The notes: generated from the letters alone by a model not told the origin. 64,000 nucleotides of DNA from Flavobacterium sp. HTF (GCF_003105115.1 NZ_QETH01000010.1:1-64000), one strand, 5' to 3'; numbered from the stretch's first letter, positions 10,511-22,276 are shown. Made by a program: numbers and translations.

Positions 10511-12103
10511 ATGAGCTTTTTAAAAGAAATACAACGCAGAAGAACATTTGGAATTATATCGCATCCTGATGCCGGTAAAACAACATTAACAGAGAAATTA
10601 CTGCTATTTGGAGGTGCTATTCAGGAAGCAGGAGCTGTAAAGAATAACAAGATTAAAAAAGGAGCAACAAGTGATTTCATGGAAATCGAACGCCAAAGAG
10701 GTATTTCGGTTTCGACTTCTGTACTTGCTTTTAATTATAAAGATAAAAAAATCAATATTCTTGATACTCCGGGACACAAGGATTTTGCCGAAGATACATT
10801 CAGAACTTTAACCGCAGTTGATAGCGTAATCGTTGTTATTGACGTTGCAAAAGGGGTTGAGGAACAAACTGAAAAACTGGTTGCTGTTTGTAGAATGAGA
10901 AACATTCCTATGATTGTTTTCATCAACAAATTAGACCGTGAAGGAAAAGATGCTTTCGACCTTATGGACGAAGTAGAACAAAAACTGGGTTTAAAAGTTA
11001 CTCCTTTAAGTTTCCCAATCGGAATGGGTTATGATTTTCAGGGAATCTATAATTTATGGGAAGAAAACATCAATCTTTTTAGCGGAGACAGCCGTAAAAA
11101 CATTGAAGAAACTATCGCTTTTTCTGATGTTCAAAACAATCCGGAATTAGATAAGATTGTGGGTCAAAAAGCTGCTGAAAAACTTCGTGAAGAATTAGAA
11201 TTAATTGACGAGGTATACCCAAAATTTGAGCGTCAGGATTATTTAGATGGTAAAATTCAACCCGTATTTTTTGGATCTGCTTTGAATAATTTTGGAGTTC
11301 GCGAATTGCTTGATTGCTTTGTTGCGATTGCTCCTTCACCAAGGCCAAAAGATTCTGAAACCCGCTTAGTTGATCCGGCTGAGGAAAAAATGTCCGGATT
11401 TGTATTTAAAATTCACGCTAACATGGATCCAAAACACCGTGACCGTTTAGCCTTTATAAAAATTGTTTCGGGAACTTTCGAAAGAAACAAACCCTATTAT
11501 CACGTTCGCCAGAAGAAAAATTTAAAATTCTCGAGTCCGAATGCCTTTTTCGCTGAGAAAAAAGAAATCGTTGACATTTCGTATCCGGGAGATATTGTTG
11601 GTCTGCACGATACCGGAAACTTTAAAATTGGAGATACTTTAACAGAGGGTGAAGTAATGAGTTTTAAAGGAATTCCAAGTTTCTCTCCGGAACACTTTAG
11701 ATATATCAATAATGCTGATCCAATGAAAGCTAAGCAATTAGAAAAAGGTGTAGATCAGTTAATGGATGAAGGTGTAGCACAGTTATTTACTTTGGAGCTG
11801 AACAATCGTAAAGTTATCGGAACAGTTGGAGCCCTTCAATACGAAGTTATCCAATATCGTTTAGAGCATGAATATGGTGCAAAATGTACTTACGAAAATT
11901 TCCCTGTTCACAAAGCTTGTTGGGTAAAACCTGATGATGCTAAAAATGAAGAATTCAAAGAATTTAAACGTATCAAACAAAAATTCCTGGCGCATGATAA
12001 ATATGGTCAACTGGTATTTTTAGCCGATTCTGATTTTACAATTCAAATGACACAAAGTAAATATCCAAGTGTGAAATTATACTTTACTTCTGAGTTTGAT
12101 TAA
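10511..12103 (+). CDS. prfC: Peptide chain release factor 3
   Basis: 530-residue translational GTPase that removes RF1/RF2 from the ribosome after peptide release. G-motifs are clear: P-loop SHPDAGKT (17-24), DTPGHKDF starting at residue 85, and NKLD (139-142). RF3-specific sequence follows in the second and third domains (HANMDPKHRDRLAF, FFGSALNNFGV). It is monocistronic between two terminators, with its own -7 element. Confidence 0.96.
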   Translation: MSFLKEIQRRRTFGIISHPDAGKTTLTEKLLLFGGAIQEAGAVKNNKIKKGATSDFMEIERQRGISVSTSVLAFNYKDKKINILDTPGHKDFAEDTFRTLTAVDSVIVVIDVAKGVEEQTEKLVAVCRMRNIPMIVFINKLDREGKDAFDLMDEVEQKLGLKVTPLSFPIGMGYDFQGIYNLWEENINLFSGDSRKNIEETIAFSDVQNNPELDKIVGQKAAEKLREELELIDEVYPKFERQDYLDGKIQPVFFGSALNNFGVRELLDCFVAIAPSPRPKDSETRLVDPAEEKMSGFVFKIHANMDPKHRDRLAFIKIVSGTFERNKPYYHVRQKKNLKFSSPNAFFAEKKEIVDISYPGDIVGLHDTGNFKIGDTLTEGEVMSFKGIPSFSPEHFRYINNADPMKAKQLEKGVDQLMDEGVAQLFTLELNNRKVIGTVGALQYEVIQYRLEHEYGAKCTYENFPVHKACWVKPDDAKNEEFKEFKRIKQKFLAHDKYGQLVFLADSDFTIQMTQSKYPSVKLYFTSEFD

Positions 12104-12125
12104 TAACTTCTTTAGAAAAATATAA

Positions 12126-12156
12126 AAAGGCTGTCTATTATTAGACAGCCTTTTTT
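12126..12156 (+). terminator. Terminator of prfC
   Basis: Stem AAGGCTGTCTA / TTAGACAGCCTT with a short loop and a T-run. It lies between convergent genes, so it may also serve the minus-strand gene that ends at 12181. Confidence 0.85.
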
Positions 12157-12180
12157 CATTACATCCCCCAACATTTTGTT

Positions 12181-12915
12181 TTATTGATCTGTATAATTAA
12201 TTCCTAATCCGCCGGCAATAAAAATTTTAGTCAGCTCTTCTGCATCAATAATTATATTTTGTGATAAAACATTATTTTTAACTGCTTTTATAGTAAAAGG
12301 TATTTCTTTTGAAAGATAATAATCACTCCCTGAAATAGTAACTATTAGCGTTTTACTATTTTTTGAAACTTGCGCCGCTATAGAAAATTCTCCAGTTTTT
12401 GGATTTACTTTCACCGGAGTTTGTGAACCATTAACAGATAACATTAAATCTGGATATGTTTCTTTATTAAAAGGTTTATGTGTTTTTGCTTCTAATAATT
12501 TTCCTTTTACTGTTATCGAAACTTCTTCATTTACAGTTTGGTTAGAAACCACTTTGCCTAATCTATACATAGGTTCTGCACAGGCTTTTTCGATTTTAAC
12601 AGGTTCTTTTTCTTGTGCTGTAAGATTTGAAGCTAGTAAAATAGTTGCTGCAACTGCTGCGTATTTTAAAGTATTTATTTTAGAAGTCTCGCTGTATTCA
12701 AACTGTTCTTCGAGTTGTGTTGTTTTTAATCTTGCACAAATGTTTGCATCTTTATTTCCGACAATGAATCTAGCAACTTCAGAATTCGTTTTTTTACTTA
12801 AATCAATCACATTTTTCATGCATGAATCACAAAACGAACCACCAGCATTAGGTGTCATTTTATCAAAATTTTCAGAACAAGGATTGGCTATTTCTAAGGT
12901 GAATTTCTTTTTCAT
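12181..12915 (-). CDS. Membrane protein with N-terminal four-cysteine domain and extracytoplasmic regulatory-like domain
   Basis: 244 residues, function unknown. Residues 1-62 hold Cys13, Cys29, Cys32 and Cys60; Cys29/Cys32 form a CxxC (FCDSCMKNVIDL). Similar N-termini occur in some Bacteroidota CarboxypepD_reg and TonB-like proteins. One membrane segment follows (about 83-100, ending in LTAQ), so the cysteine domain is predicted cytoplasmic and the rest periplasmic. The C-terminal part (about 130-235) resembles a beta-sandwich carboxypeptidase-regulatory-like fold. Four cysteines in this spacing could bind metal or act as a redox switch; this is inference. Confidence 0.7.
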   Translation of the reverse strand: MKKKFTLEIANPCSENFDKMTPNAGGSFCDSCMKNVIDLSKKTNSEVARFIVGNKDANICARLKTTQLEEQFEYSETSKINTLKYAAVAATILLASNLTAQEKEPVKIEKACAEPMYRLGKVVSNQTVNEEVSITVKGKLLEAKTHKPFNKETYPDLMLSVNGSQTPVKVNPKTGEFSIAAQVSKNSKTLIVTISGSDYYLSKEIPFTIKAVKNNVLSQNIIIDAEELTKIFIAGGLGINYTDQ

Positions 12916-13044
12916 ACTATACTTTATTTAAATTAAAACCTTTGTTAATGGTTCTTACTTATATAGAGAACATTTTGCATAAAAAGGTTGGGACGGAATA
13001 AAAATATTTTCAAATTATAAATCGGTTCGTTCGCATCCGGGCAT

Positions 13045-13080
13045 AAAAAAAGCGCTAATTTTCATTAGCGCTTTTTTTTT
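13045..13080. terminator. Unassigned bidirectional terminator
   Basis: Perfect stem AGCGCTAAT / ATTAGCGCT flanked by A7 and T9 runs, so it could act on both strands. It ends no gene I can identify: the rpo operon already has a terminator 160 bases upstream, and the plus strand has no gene before it. Confidence 0.7.
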
Positions 13081-13235
13081 AATTTGAATTAATCAACCTT
13101 ACTAAGTCATTATATTCTAAAAATTAATTCTTTTTCGTAATTGCTCTGCTAAATTATACTAATAGAATTCATTAAGAAAAAATAGTCGACAAAGTGGAAT
13201 AAAATCAGACAAACTACACTTTATCCATACTTACA

Positions 13236-13265
13236 AATAAAGCCCCTTAAAAAAGGGGCTTTATT
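13236..13265 (-). terminator. Terminator of the rpoB-rpoC-DUF3467 transcript
   Basis: Perfect stem AATAAAGCCCCTT / AAGGGGCTTTATT with a 4-base loop, a few bases after the DUF3467 stop codon. Confidence 0.8.
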
Positions 13266-13268
13266 AAT

Positions 13269-13580
13269 TTATGCTTGTCCGGCAGGACCAAAATTAAGCG
13301 GTATTGGTGCTTGTTCCGTCTCTTTGATTTCGCCATGAGCTGTTTCAAATCGATGAATATTTTCACCTATAGCCTTCAATAACCTTTTAGCATGTTGTGG
13401 TGTCAAAACAATTCTTGACTTTACCTTGGCTTTAGGAATACCCGGCATAATGCTTACAAAATCTAAAACAAACTCTGATGATGAGTGATTTATAATCGCA
13501 AGATTAGAATAAATTCCTTCTGCGATTGTTTCGTCTAACTCAATATTAATTTGCTCTTGCTGTTGTTTCGGATTACTCAT
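13269..13580 (-). CDS. DUF3467 protein, last gene of the RNA polymerase operon
   Basis: 103 residues, cytoplasmic, no signal peptide. The body (about residues 10-85) matches the DUF3467 pattern, with YSNLAIINHSSSEFVLDFV and LTPQHAKRLLKAIGENI. The start lies 10 bases after the rpoC stop, and the operon terminator follows, so it is co-transcribed with rpoB and rpoC. The function is unknown; the position suggests a link to transcription or translation but does not prove it. Confidence 0.85.
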   Translation of the reverse strand: MSNPKQQQEQINIELDETIAEGIYSNLAIINHSSSEFVLDFVSIMPGIPKAKVKSRIVLTPQHAKRLLKAIGENIHRFETAHGEIKETEQAPIPLNFGPAGQA

Positions 13581-13590
13581 AATTTCCTAA

Positions 13591-16500
13591 TTAATAAATA
13601 TATTCTTCTTTATTAGCCATCATTTCGTTGTAATCATCTTTAGATCCTACGATTGTGTTATCGTATTCTCTCATACCAGTTCCCGCAGGAATTCTGTGTC
13701 CAACAATTACATTTTCTTTTAATCCTTCTAAATCATCTACTTTACCAGCTACAGCAGCTTCGTTAAGTACTTTCGTTGTCTCCTGGAATGAAGCCGCAGA
13801 AATGAATGATTTAGTTTGTAACGAAGCTCTTGTAATACCTTGAAGAACTGGCGTTGCAGTAGCAGTAATTACGTCTCTTGCCACAACAAGATTTTTATCA
13901 TTTCGTTTCAATAATGAATTCTCATCACGTAAATCACGAGGTGTAATAATCTGACCTGGTTTCAGTACAGCAGAATCTCCAGCATCTTCAACTACTTTCA
14001 TACCATATAATTTATCGTTCTGAACGATGAAATCTTTAGTATGAATTAATTGATCTTCTAGGAATAATGTATCTCCCGGATCCTGAACTCTTACTTTACG
14101 CATCATTTGACGAATAACTACCTCAAAGTGCTTGTCATTGATTTTTACCCCTTGTAAACGGTAAACTTCCTGAATTTCATTTACCAAATACTGTTGAACA
14201 GCTGCCGGTCCTTGAATTCTTAAGATATCATCTGGTGTAATTGCACCATCAGACAACGGAACTCCCGCTCTTACGAAGTCATTTTCCTGTACTAAGATTT
14301 GGCTTGAAAGTTTAACTAAATACTTTTTAATCTCACCAAATTTAGATTCGATAACAATTTCACGGTTACCTCTTTTGATTTTTCCAAAAGAAACAACTCC
14401 ATCAATTTCAGATACTACAGCTGGGTTTGAAGGGTTACGAGCCTCAAGCAACTCGGTAATTCTTGGTAAACCTCCCGTGATATCGCCTGCTTTAGAAGAA
14501 CGACGAGGGATTTTTACTAATACTTTACCTGCTTTAATTTTCTCACCGTTCTCAACCATAAGGTGTGCACCTACTGGTAAGTTGTATGAACGAATCAATT
14601 CACCTTCTTTACCGTAAACCAATAAAGTAGGGATTAATTTTTTGTTTCTGGCCTCAGAAATTACTTTTTCCTGGAAACCAGTCTGCTCATCGATCTCAAC
14701 CATGAACGATTGTCCTTGCTCTAAATCCTCGTAAGCAATCTTACCAGTAAATTCAGAAACAATTACACCGTTATATGGATCCCATTTACAGATTACAGTT
14801 CCTTTAGTAACTACATCTCCGTCATTTACAAAAATACTAGATCCGTAAGGAATGTTATGTGTATTTAAAACAATTCCGGTTTTCTCATCAACTAATTTTA
14901 ACTCAGTTGAACGTGAAACTACGATATCAACAGAGTTTCCTTCGTTGTCTTCTCCTTTTACTGTTTTTAAATCTTCAATTTCAAGTCTACCGTTGAATCT
15001 TGTAATAATACTAGACTCTTCAGAGATACCTCCGGCAACCCCTCCAACGTGGAACGTACGAAGTGTTAACTGTGTACCAGGCTCTCCAATAGACTGAGCT
15101 GCAATAACTCCGACAGCTTCACCTCTTTGTGTCATCTTACCAGTAGCTAAGTTTCTACCGTAACATTTAGCACAAATACCTTTTAAAGCCTCACAAGTTA
15201 ATGGAGATCTAACCTCTACTTTTTCAATTGGAGAAGCTTCGATAGTTCTCATAATTGCTTCAGTAATTTGTTGACCAGACTGAACCATTACTTCATTAGT
15301 AAGTGGATTTATAACATCCTGCAATGCAACACGTCCTAAAATTCTTTCTCCTAACGACTCAACGATTTCCTCATTTTTCTTCAATGCAGAAACTTCAACA
15401 CCTCTTAAAGTTCCACAGTCTTCGATGTTAACAATAACATCCTGAGAAACGTCGTGAAGCCTTCTTGTTAAGTAACCAGCATCGGCTGTTTTAAGAGCCG
15501 TATCCGCAAGACCTTTACGAGCACCGTGAGTAGAAATGAAGTACTCAAGAATCGAAAGACCTTCCTTAAAGTTAGAAAGAATCGGGTTTTCAATAATCTC
15601 ACCACCACCGGCAGTAGATTTTTTAGGCTTAGCCATCAATCCACGCATACCTGTTAACTGACGAATCTGTTCCTTAGAACCCCTCGCCCCAGAGTCAAGC
15701 ATCATATATACAGAGTTGAAACCTTGTTGGTCTTCTCTAATATTTTTCATTGCTAACTCAGTTAATTGAGCATTTGCAGAAGTCCATACGTCAATAACCT
15801 GGTTGTAACGTTCGTTATTGGTAATAAGACCCATGTTATAATTCACAGAAATACCTTCAACTTGTTCTCTGGCATCTGCAATTAATTTTGTTTTTTGTTC
15901 TGGAATTCTAATATCACCTAAAGAGAATGATAAACCTCCTCTAAATGCGAATTTATAACCCATATCTTTCATATTATCCAAGAAAGCCGCCGTTGTAGGT
16001 ACATCAGTCACACTTAAAATGTGTCCGATAATATCTCTAAGGTTTTTCTTAGTCAATACATCATTGATATATCCAGCTGCTTCAGGTACTACTTCATTAA
16101 ATAATACACGTCCTGCAGTTGTTTGAATAATTTTGTACACTAATTCTCCAGCGTCATTAAAATCTTTTGCTCTAATTTTTACACGGGCATTCAATTCTAA
16201 TCTTCCTTCGTTTAATGCAATGTTTACTTCTTCAGCAGAATAGAAAGTTAAGTCTTGACCTAAAATTACATGTTCTGGCGTTGAGATACGTTCTTTGGTC
16301 ATATAGTATAGACCCAAGACCATATCCTGAGAAGGTACAGTAATTGGAGCACCGTTTGCAGGATTCAGGATATTATGAGAAGCCAACATTAACAATTGTG
16401 CCTCTAAAATAGCTTCTGGTCCTAATGGCAAGTGAACCGCCATCTGATCCCCATCAAAATCGGCGTTGAAAGCCGTACATACTAATGGGTGCAATTGGAT

Positions 16501-17898
16501 TGCTTTTCCTTCAATTAATTTTGGCTGGAAAGCTTGGATACCAAGTCTGTGTAACGTAGGAGCACGGTTTAGTAATACTGGGTGTCCTTTAATTACGTTT
16601 TCAAGAATATCCCAAACTACCGGCTCTTTTTTGTCTATGATTTTCTTAGCAGATTTTACTGTTTTTACAATACCTCTTTCGATCAATTTACGGATAACGA
16701 AAGGTTTGTATAATTCAGATGCCATATCTTTTGGCAATCCGCATTCGAATAATTTTAACTCAGGACCAACAACAATTACCGAACGGGCAGAATAATCCAC
16801 ACGTTTTCCAAGTAAGTTTTGACGGAAACGTCCTTGCTTACCTTTTAAGGAATCAGATAATGATTTTAATGGTCTGTTAGATTCTGTTTTAACAGCAGAA
16901 GCTTTACGAGTGTTATCAAATAATGAATCTACAGATTCCTGTAACATACGTTTCTCGTTTCTTAAGATAACTTCAGGAGCTTTAATCTCCATTAATCTTT
17001 TCAAACGATTGTTACGGATGATTACACGACGGTATAAATCATTTAAATCTGAAGTTGCAAAACGACCTCCATCAAGTGGCACAAGCGGACGTAATTCTGG
17101 TGGAATAACAGGAACCACTTTCATAATCATCCATTCCGGACGGTTTTCGCGGTTTAAGTTAGACTCACGGAAAGACTCAACAACTTGTAATCTTTTTAAA
17201 GCTTCAGTTTTACGTTGTTTAGACGTCTCGTTGTTAGCACTGTGTCTTAATTCATAAGATAAAGCATCTAAGTCAATACGAGCTAATAAATCCATAATAC
17301 ACTCTGCTCCCATTTTGGCAACAAATTTATTAGGATCCATATCATCTAAATATTGGTTTTCCTGCGGAAGAGTATCTAAAATATTCAAATATTCTTCTTC
17401 AGTTAAGAAATCTAATCTTTGTAATGATTCTCCATCTGCATTTTTAGCAATACCAGCTTGGATTACTACGTATCTTTCGTAGTAAATGATCATATCTAAT
17501 TTCTTAGATGGAAGACCAAGAATATAACCAATTTTGTTTGGAAGAGAACGGAAGTACCAGATGTGAGCAATTGGCACAACAAGGTTGATGTGTCCTACTC
17601 TGTCACGACGTACTTTTTTCTCAGTAACTTCAACACCACAACGGTCACAGATGATACCTTTGTAACGAATTCTTTTATATTTTCCACAAGCACACTCAAA
17701 ATCCTTAACAGGTCCGAAGATTCTTTCGCAGAAAAGTCCGTCACGTTCTGGTTTGTGAGTTCTGTAGTTAATTGTTTCAGGTTTCAACACCTCTCCTCTT
17801 GATTCTTTCAAGATAGATTCTGGTGAAGCCAATCCAATTGAGATTTTGTTAAATCTTTTTACTGGATTTTTATCTTTATTATTTCTATTATTCATCAT
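13591..17898 (-). CDS. rpoC: DNA-directed RNA polymerase subunit beta'
   Basis: 1435-residue catalytic subunit. The N-terminal zinc site appears as [20 protein letters not shown] followed by CDRCG. The catalytic magnesium loop [15 protein letters not shown] is present, and the second zinc site spans CGTLRG to CAKCYG. The length is as in other Bacteroidota. It follows rpoB after an unusually long 298-base spacer containing palindromic repeats. Confidence 0.98.
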   Translation of the reverse strand: MMNNRNNKDKNPVKRFNKISIGLASPESILKESRGEVLKPETINYRTHKPERDGLFCERIFGPVKDFECACGKYKRIRYKGIICDRCGVEVTEKKVRRDRVGHINLVVPIAHIWYFRSLPNKIGYILGLPSKKLDMIIYYERYVVIQAGIAKNADGESLQRLDFLTEEEYLNILDTLPQENQYLDDMDPNKFVAKMGAECIMDLLARIDLDALSYELRHSANNETSKQRKTEALKRLQVVESFRESNLNRENRPEWMIMKVVPVIPPELRPLVPLDGGRFATSDLNDLYRRVIIRNNRLKRLMEIKAPEVILRNEKRMLQESVDSLFDNTRKASAVKTESNRPLKSLSDSLKGKQGRFRQNLLGKRVDYSARSVIVVGPELKLFECGLPKDMASELYKPFVIRKLIERGIVKTVKSAKKIIDKKEPVVWDILENVIKGHPVLLNRAPTLHRLGIQAFQPKLIEGKAIQLHPLVCTAFNADFDGDQMAVHLPLGPEAILEAQLLMLASHNILNPANGAPITVPSQDMVLGLYYMTKERISTPEHVILGQDLTFYSAEEVNIALNEGRLELNARVKIRAKDFNDAGELVYKIIQTTAGRVLFNEVVPEAAGYINDVLTKKNLRDIIGHILSVTDVPTTAAFLDNMKDMGYKFAFRGGLSFSLGDIRIPEQKTKLIADAREQVEGISVNYNMGLITNNERYNQVIDVWTSANAQLTELAMKNIREDQQGFNSVYMMLDSGARGSKEQIRQLTGMRGLMAKPKKSTAGGGEIIENPILSNFKEGLSILEYFISTHGARKGLADTALKTADAGYLTRRLHDVSQDVIVNIEDCGTLRGVEVSALKKNEEIVESLGERILGRVALQDVINPLTNEVMVQSGQQITEAIMRTIEASPIEKVEVRSPLTCEALKGICAKCYGRNLATGKMTQRGEAVGVIAAQSIGEPGTQLTLRTFHVGGVAGGISEESSIITRFNGRLEIEDLKTVKGEDNEGNSVDIVVSRSTELKLVDEKTGIVLNTHNIPYGSSIFVNDGDVVTKGTVICKWDPYNGVIVSEFTGKIAYEDLEQGQSFMVEIDEQTGFQEKVISEARNKKLIPTLLVYGKEGELIRSYNLPVGAHLMVENGEKIKAGKVLVKIPRRSSKAGDITGGLPRITELLEARNPSNPAVVSEIDGVVSFGKIKRGNREIVIESKFGEIKKYLVKLSSQILVQENDFVRAGVPLSDGAITPDDILRIQGPAAVQQYLVNEIQEVYRLQGVKINDKHFEVVIRQMMRKVRVQDPGDTLFLEDQLIHTKDFIVQNDKLYGMKVVEDAGDSAVLKPGQIITPRDLRDENSLLKRNDKNLVVARDVITATATPVLQGITRASLQTKSFISAASFQETTKVLNEAAVAGKVDDLEGLKENVIVGHRIPAGTGMREYDNTIVGSKDDYNEMMANKEEYIY

Positions 17899-17947
17899 AG
17901 TTTTTACTATTGATTTATTTGCAATTAAAAAATTGATTCTTATCCTA

Positions 17948-18018
17948 GTCGAAAGTCAAATGTCATAAAGTTGTAAAGTCACGAACGACTTTAGACTTTG
18001 GACTTTTAAACTTTTGAC
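17948..18018. repeat. Imperfect palindromic repeat in the rpoB-rpoC spacer
   Basis: Two arms of about 33 bases (17948-17980 and 17987-18018) made of repeated AAAGTC/GACTTT words form an imperfect inverted repeat around a 6-base loop. Similar GACTTT-rich or AAAGTCGAAAGT-like pieces occur elsewhere in the window (near 59200). It looks like an inserted dispersed element. Confidence 0.55.
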
Positions 18019-18150
18019 TTAAAACACTACCTCGGATTACTTCTCTAAACCTCAAAATTAATTTTGAAGTGCTAGTTATAAAATGCCTCGCATTGTTATA
18101 AAAAATCGGAACGGTTTACGGGTATAAATCTTAAAAACTTATATAAATGA

Positions 18151-18184
18151 GTAATCAGTCCCGATTTTTATCGGGACTGATTAC
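18151..18184. repeat. Perfect 15-bp hairpin downstream of rpoB
   Basis: Stem GTAATCAGTCCCGAT / ATCGGGACTGATTAC with a 4-base loop, starting about a dozen bases after the rpoB stop. No U-run follows on the minus strand, so it is not a standard terminator; an RNA-processing or stability element, or a repeat copy, is more likely. Confidence 0.7.
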
Positions 18185-18196
18185 AAGACTTTATTA

Positions 18197-21100
18197 TTAT
18201 TCTTCTAAACGAAGATCTAATCCTAAACCTTTCAATTCGTGCATTAATACATTGAATGATTCTGGTAAACCTGGTTCTGGCATAGTTTCTCCCTTAACGA
18301 TAGCTTCGTAAGTTTTAGCTCTACCAATAACATCATCAGACTTAACAGTTAAGATTTCACGTAGCGTACTAGAAGCTCCATAAGCCTCAAGTGCCCAAAC
18401 CTCCATCTCTCCAAAACGCTGACCTCCAAATTGAGCCTTACCTCCAAGTGGTTGTTGCGTAATCAATGAGTATGGTCCGATAGAACGTGCGTGCATCTTA
18501 TCATCAACCATGTGTCCTAATTTAAGCATGTAAATTACACCCACAGTCGCTTTTTGTGCAAAACGCTCTCCAGTTCCACCATCATAAAGGTATGTATGTC
18601 CGAAACGTGGTACATTAGCCTCATCAGTCAAAGCATTGATTTGATCTAAAGAAGCACCGTCAAAAATTGGAGTAGCAAATTTTCTACCCAAGTTCATACC
18701 AGCCCATCCAAGAACAGTTTCATAAATCTGACCAATGTTCATACGTGAAGGTACCCCAAGTGGATTCAATACGATATCTACCGGTGTTCCATCTTCTAAG
18801 AAAGGCATATCTTCATGACGAACGATTCTTGCAACAATACCTTTGTTACCGTGACGTCCCGCCATTTTATCACCAACTTTTAACTTACGTTTTTTAGCGA
18901 TATAAATCTTAGCTAATTTCAAGATTCCAGATGGTAATTCATCTCCAACTGTAATAGTGAATTTTTCTCTTCTTAAAGATCCTTGTAAGTCGTTCAGCTT
19001 AATTTTATAGTTATGAATCAGATCATTAACCATTTTATTTGTAGCGTCATCAGCAACCCATTGACCTTTGCTTAAGTGAGCAAAATCCTCTACTGCGTAA
19101 AGCATTTTTTGAGTATATTTTTTACCTTTTGGTAAAACTTCTTCACCCAAATCATTCATTACACCCTGAGATGTTTTTCCGTTAACGATAAGGAATAATT
19201 TTTCAACTAATCTGTCTTTTAATTCAACGAATTTAGTTTCGAATTCCATTTCTAAAGCGCCTAAAGCATCTTTATCCTGAGTACGTTTACGTTTATCTTT
19301 TACGGCTCTTGCAAATAATTTTTTGTCAAGAACTACACCGTGTAAAGATGGAGAAGCTTTTAATGAAGCGTCTTTTACATCACCTGCTTTATCCCCGAAG
19401 ATTGCACGAAGCAATTTCTCTTCCGGAGTAGGATCTGATTCTCCTTTTGGTGTAATTTTTCCGATCAAAATGTCGCCAGGTTTAACCTCTGCTCCAATTC
19501 TGATCATACCGTTTTCATCTAAATCTTTAGTAGCTTCTTCAGAAACGTTAGGAATATCGTTTGTTAACTCTTCGTTTCCTAACTTCGTATCTCTAACCTC
19601 TAATGAATAATCATCAACGTGGATAGATGTAAAAATATCATCACGAACTACTTTTTCAGAAATTACAATCGCATCCTCGAAGTTGTACCCTTTCCATGGC
19701 ATGAACGCAACTTTTAAGTTTCTACCTAAAGCTAATTCACCATTTTGAGTAGCATATCCTTCTGATAATACTTGCCCAGGAATAACTCTGTCACCTTTTC
19801 TTACGATTGGTTTCAGGTTAATACTTGTACCTTGATTGGTTTTTCTAAATTTAATAAGGTTGTATGTTTTCTCATCAGCATCAAAACTAACCATTCTCTC
19901 GTCTTCTGTACGATCGTATTTAATAGTAATGATATTTGCATCAACATATTCAACAGTTCCATGCCCTTCAGCATTGATTAATACTCTTGAATCTGAAGCT
20001 ACCTGACGCTCTAAACCTGTACCAACGATTGGTGCTTCAGGACGAATCAAAGGAACTGCCTGACGCATCATGTTAGATCCCATCAACGCACGGTTCGCAT
20101 CATCATGCTCCAGGAAAGGAATCAATGAAGCCGAAATCGAAGCGATCTGGTTCGGTGCAACGTCTGTATAATGAACGACAGATGGCTCAACAACCGGGAA
20201 GTCGCCTTCCTCACGGGCAATAACATTGCTAGCTGTAATTTTACCAGTTTCGTCCATTTCAATGTTTGCCTGAGCAATCATTTTACCTTCTTCTTCTTCA
20301 GCACTTAAGTAAATTGGAGTACTTTCTAAATCAACTACACCATTAGTTACTTTACGGTATGGCGTTTCGATGAATCCCATTCCGTTAACTTTTGCATAAA
20401 CACCAAGAGATGAAATCAAACCAATGTTTGGTCCCTCAGGAGTTTCAATCGGACATAAACGACCATAGTGAGTATAGTGAACGTCACGAACCTCGAAACC
20501 AGCTCTCTCTCTCGAAAGTCCACCTGGTCCAAGTGCAGAAAGTCTTCTTTTGTGCGTAATCTCAGCTAATGGATTCGTTTGATCCATAAATTGAGATAAC
20601 TGGTTAGTACCAAAGAAAGAGTTGATAACTGATGATAATGTTTTAGCATTAATCAAATCAATTGGTGTAAACACCTCGTTATCCCTAACGTTCATTCTCT
20701 CACGAATAGTTCTAGCCATACGTGCTAAACCAACACCGAATTGCTGAGACAATTGTTCTCCAACTGTTCTAACACGACGGTTTGATAAGTGATCAATATC
20801 ATCAATCTCTGCTTTAGAGTTGATCAATTCGATCAAATATTTTACAATGGTAATGATATCTTCTTTGGTAAGCACTTGCTTATCCATAGGGATATCTAAA
20901 TTCAATTTTTTGTTCATTCTGTAACGACCAACTTCACCTAAGTTGTAACGTTGATCAGAGAAGAATAATTTATCTATAATACCACGAGCAGTTTCCTCAT
21001 CAGGCGGTTCAGCATTACGCAACTGACGGTAAATGTGCTCTACAGCTTCTTTTTCAGAGTTTGTTGGATCTTTTTGTAACGTGTTGTGGATAATAGCATA

Positions 21101-22009
21101 GTCTGCCTGATTGTTATCCTCTTTGTGTAACAAAATAGATTTAACGTTAGAATCAATGATTTCTTCAACATTATCTTTGTCGATAATGGTATCACGATCA
21201 AGGATGATTTCGTTACGTTCGATAGAAACTACCTCTCCGGTATCTTCATCAACGAAATCCTCGTGCCATGTGTTCAATACACGTGCAGCAAGTCTTCTTC
21301 CAATATATTTTTTAATACCTGTTTTAGAAACTTTAATTTCTTCCGCTAAGTCAAAAATCTCAAGGATATCCTTGTCTCTTTCAAACCCGATTGCACGGAA
21401 TAAAGTTGTAACCGGTAATTTTTTCTTTCTATCGATATAAGCATACATTACGCTGTTGATATCTGTAGAAAATTCTATCCAGGATCCTTTAAAAGGAATT
21501 ACTCTTGCAGAATAAAGTTTAGTTCCATTTGCGTGGAATGACTGTCCAAAGAAAACCCCAGGAGAACGGTGTAATTGTGATACTACAACACGCTCGGCAC
21601 CATTAATTACAAAAGTACCGCTAGGAGTCATATAAGGAATTGTTCCAAGATAAACATCTTGTACAATAGTTTCAAAATCTTCGTGTTCTGGATCTGTACA
21701 ATATAGTTTTAACCTGGCTTTTAAAGGCACACTATAAGTAAGACCTCTCTCTATACATTCTTGAATTGTATAACGTGGCGGGTCAACAAAATAATCTAGG
21801 AATTCCAATACAAAGTTATTTCTTGTATCTGTAATTGGGAAGTTTTCCATGAAGGTGTTGTATAACCCTTCGTTGCCTCTTTCGTCAGATTTCGTTTCTA
21901 ATTGAAAGAAATCTTTAAAAGATTTAACCTGAACATCCAGGAAATCTGGATAATCAGGGATATTTTTTGTAGAGGCAAAATTCAATCTTTCAGTCTGATT
22001 TGTTATCAT
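18197..22009 (-). CDS. rpoB: DNA-directed RNA polymerase subunit beta
   Basis: 1270-residue catalytic subunit. Hallmarks include the rifampicin-region stretch [45 protein letters not shown] (quoted in part: [24 protein letters not shown]) and the C-terminal [20 protein letters not shown]. The start was placed at the ATG at 22009 because the in-frame codon just upstream is TTG. The rifampicin-region residues look wild type. It follows rplL after a 264-base leader with a hairpin. Confidence 0.98.
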   Translation of the reverse strand: MITNQTERLNFASTKNIPDYPDFLDVQVKSFKDFFQLETKSDERGNEGLYNTFMENFPITDTRNNFVLEFLDYFVDPPRYTIQECIERGLTYSVPLKARLKLYCTDPEHEDFETIVQDVYLGTIPYMTPSGTFVINGAERVVVSQLHRSPGVFFGQSFHANGTKLYSARVIPFKGSWIEFSTDINSVMYAYIDRKKKLPVTTLFRAIGFERDKDILEIFDLAEEIKVSKTGIKKYIGRRLAARVLNTWHEDFVDEDTGEVVSIERNEIILDRDTIIDKDNVEEIIDSNVKSILLHKEDNNQADYAIIHNTLQKDPTNSEKEAVEHIYRQLRNAEPPDEETARGIIDKLFFSDQRYNLGEVGRYRMNKKLNLDIPMDKQVLTKEDIITIVKYLIELINSKAEIDDIDHLSNRRVRTVGEQLSQQFGVGLARMARTIRERMNVRDNEVFTPIDLINAKTLSSVINSFFGTNQLSQFMDQTNPLAEITHKRRLSALGPGGLSRERAGFEVRDVHYTHYGRLCPIETPEGPNIGLISSLGVYAKVNGMGFIETPYRKVTNGVVDLESTPIYLSAEEEEGKMIAQANIEMDETGKITASNVIAREEGDFPVVEPSVVHYTDVAPNQIASISASLIPFLEHDDANRALMGSNMMRQAVPLIRPEAPIVGTGLERQVASDSRVLINAEGHGTVEYVDANIITIKYDRTEDERMVSFDADEKTYNLIKFRKTNQGTSINLKPIVRKGDRVIPGQVLSEGYATQNGELALGRNLKVAFMPWKGYNFEDAIVISEKVVRDDIFTSIHVDDYSLEVRDTKLGNEELTNDIPNVSEEATKDLDENGMIRIGAEVKPGDILIGKITPKGESDPTPEEKLLRAIFGDKAGDVKDASLKASPSLHGVVLDKKLFARAVKDKRKRTQDKDALGALEMEFETKFVELKDRLVEKLFLIVNGKTSQGVMNDLGEEVLPKGKKYTQKMLYAVEDFAHLSKGQWVADDATNKMVNDLIHNYKIKLNDLQGSLRREKFTITVGDELPSGILKLAKIYIAKKRKLKVGDKMAGRHGNKGIVARIVRHEDMPFLEDGTPVDIVLNPLGVPSRMNIGQIYETVLGWAGMNLGRKFATPIFDGASLDQINALTDEANVPRFGHTYLYDGGTGERFAQKATVGVIYMLKLGHMVDDKMHARSIGPYSLITQQPLGGKAQFGGQRFGEMEVWALEAYGASSTLREILTVKSDDVIGRAKTYEAIVKGETMPEPGLPESFNVLMHELKGLGLDLRLEE

Positions 22010-22217
22010 CAATGGACAAAATTTTGATTAAAAAAAAGTAATTTTTTTGTGTAAAAACACACTGCGTAGTTTATACTTTCTTTTTTAAAACCAATACATC
22101 TTTAAAAATAAACCAATAAATTTAGTTGCATTTTTTTTCTTCGTATTGATCAAAAACTTTTTCGTATTTTAAACTAATTTGATAATAAAATTTAATGTAT
22201 TTTATTATACGAAAAAT

Positions 22218-22254
22218 GGTTTAGGCCTTTGAGTGTTAACTCAGGACCTAAACC
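22218..22254 (-). promoter_or_regulatory. Candidate rplL-rpoB attenuator hairpin
   Basis: Outer stem GGTTTAGG / CCTAAACC with an inner GAGT/ACTC helix, followed on the minus strand by ATTTTTCG. This is a weak intrinsic terminator between rplL and rpoB. In E. coli an attenuator at the same place lowers rpoBC relative to ribosomal protein expression; a similar role here is inferred. Confidence 0.55.
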
Positions 22255-22276
22255 TAGTTCTTAAAACCGAGTTGAA

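Larger units (their letters stand above)
12916..13268. other. Intergenic region with two hairpins
   Basis: 353 bases between the four-cysteine gene and the end of the rpo operon. It holds the promoter region of the former, an unassigned bidirectional terminator (13045-13080) and the rpo operon terminator (13236-13265). No reading frame or clear TAnnTTTG element was seen between the hairpins. Confidence 0.5.

Noticed and set aside
18151-18184. Rho-independent terminator after rpoB
   Set aside because: The hairpin is perfect but has no U-run on the minus strand, and rpoC lies downstream in the same unit.
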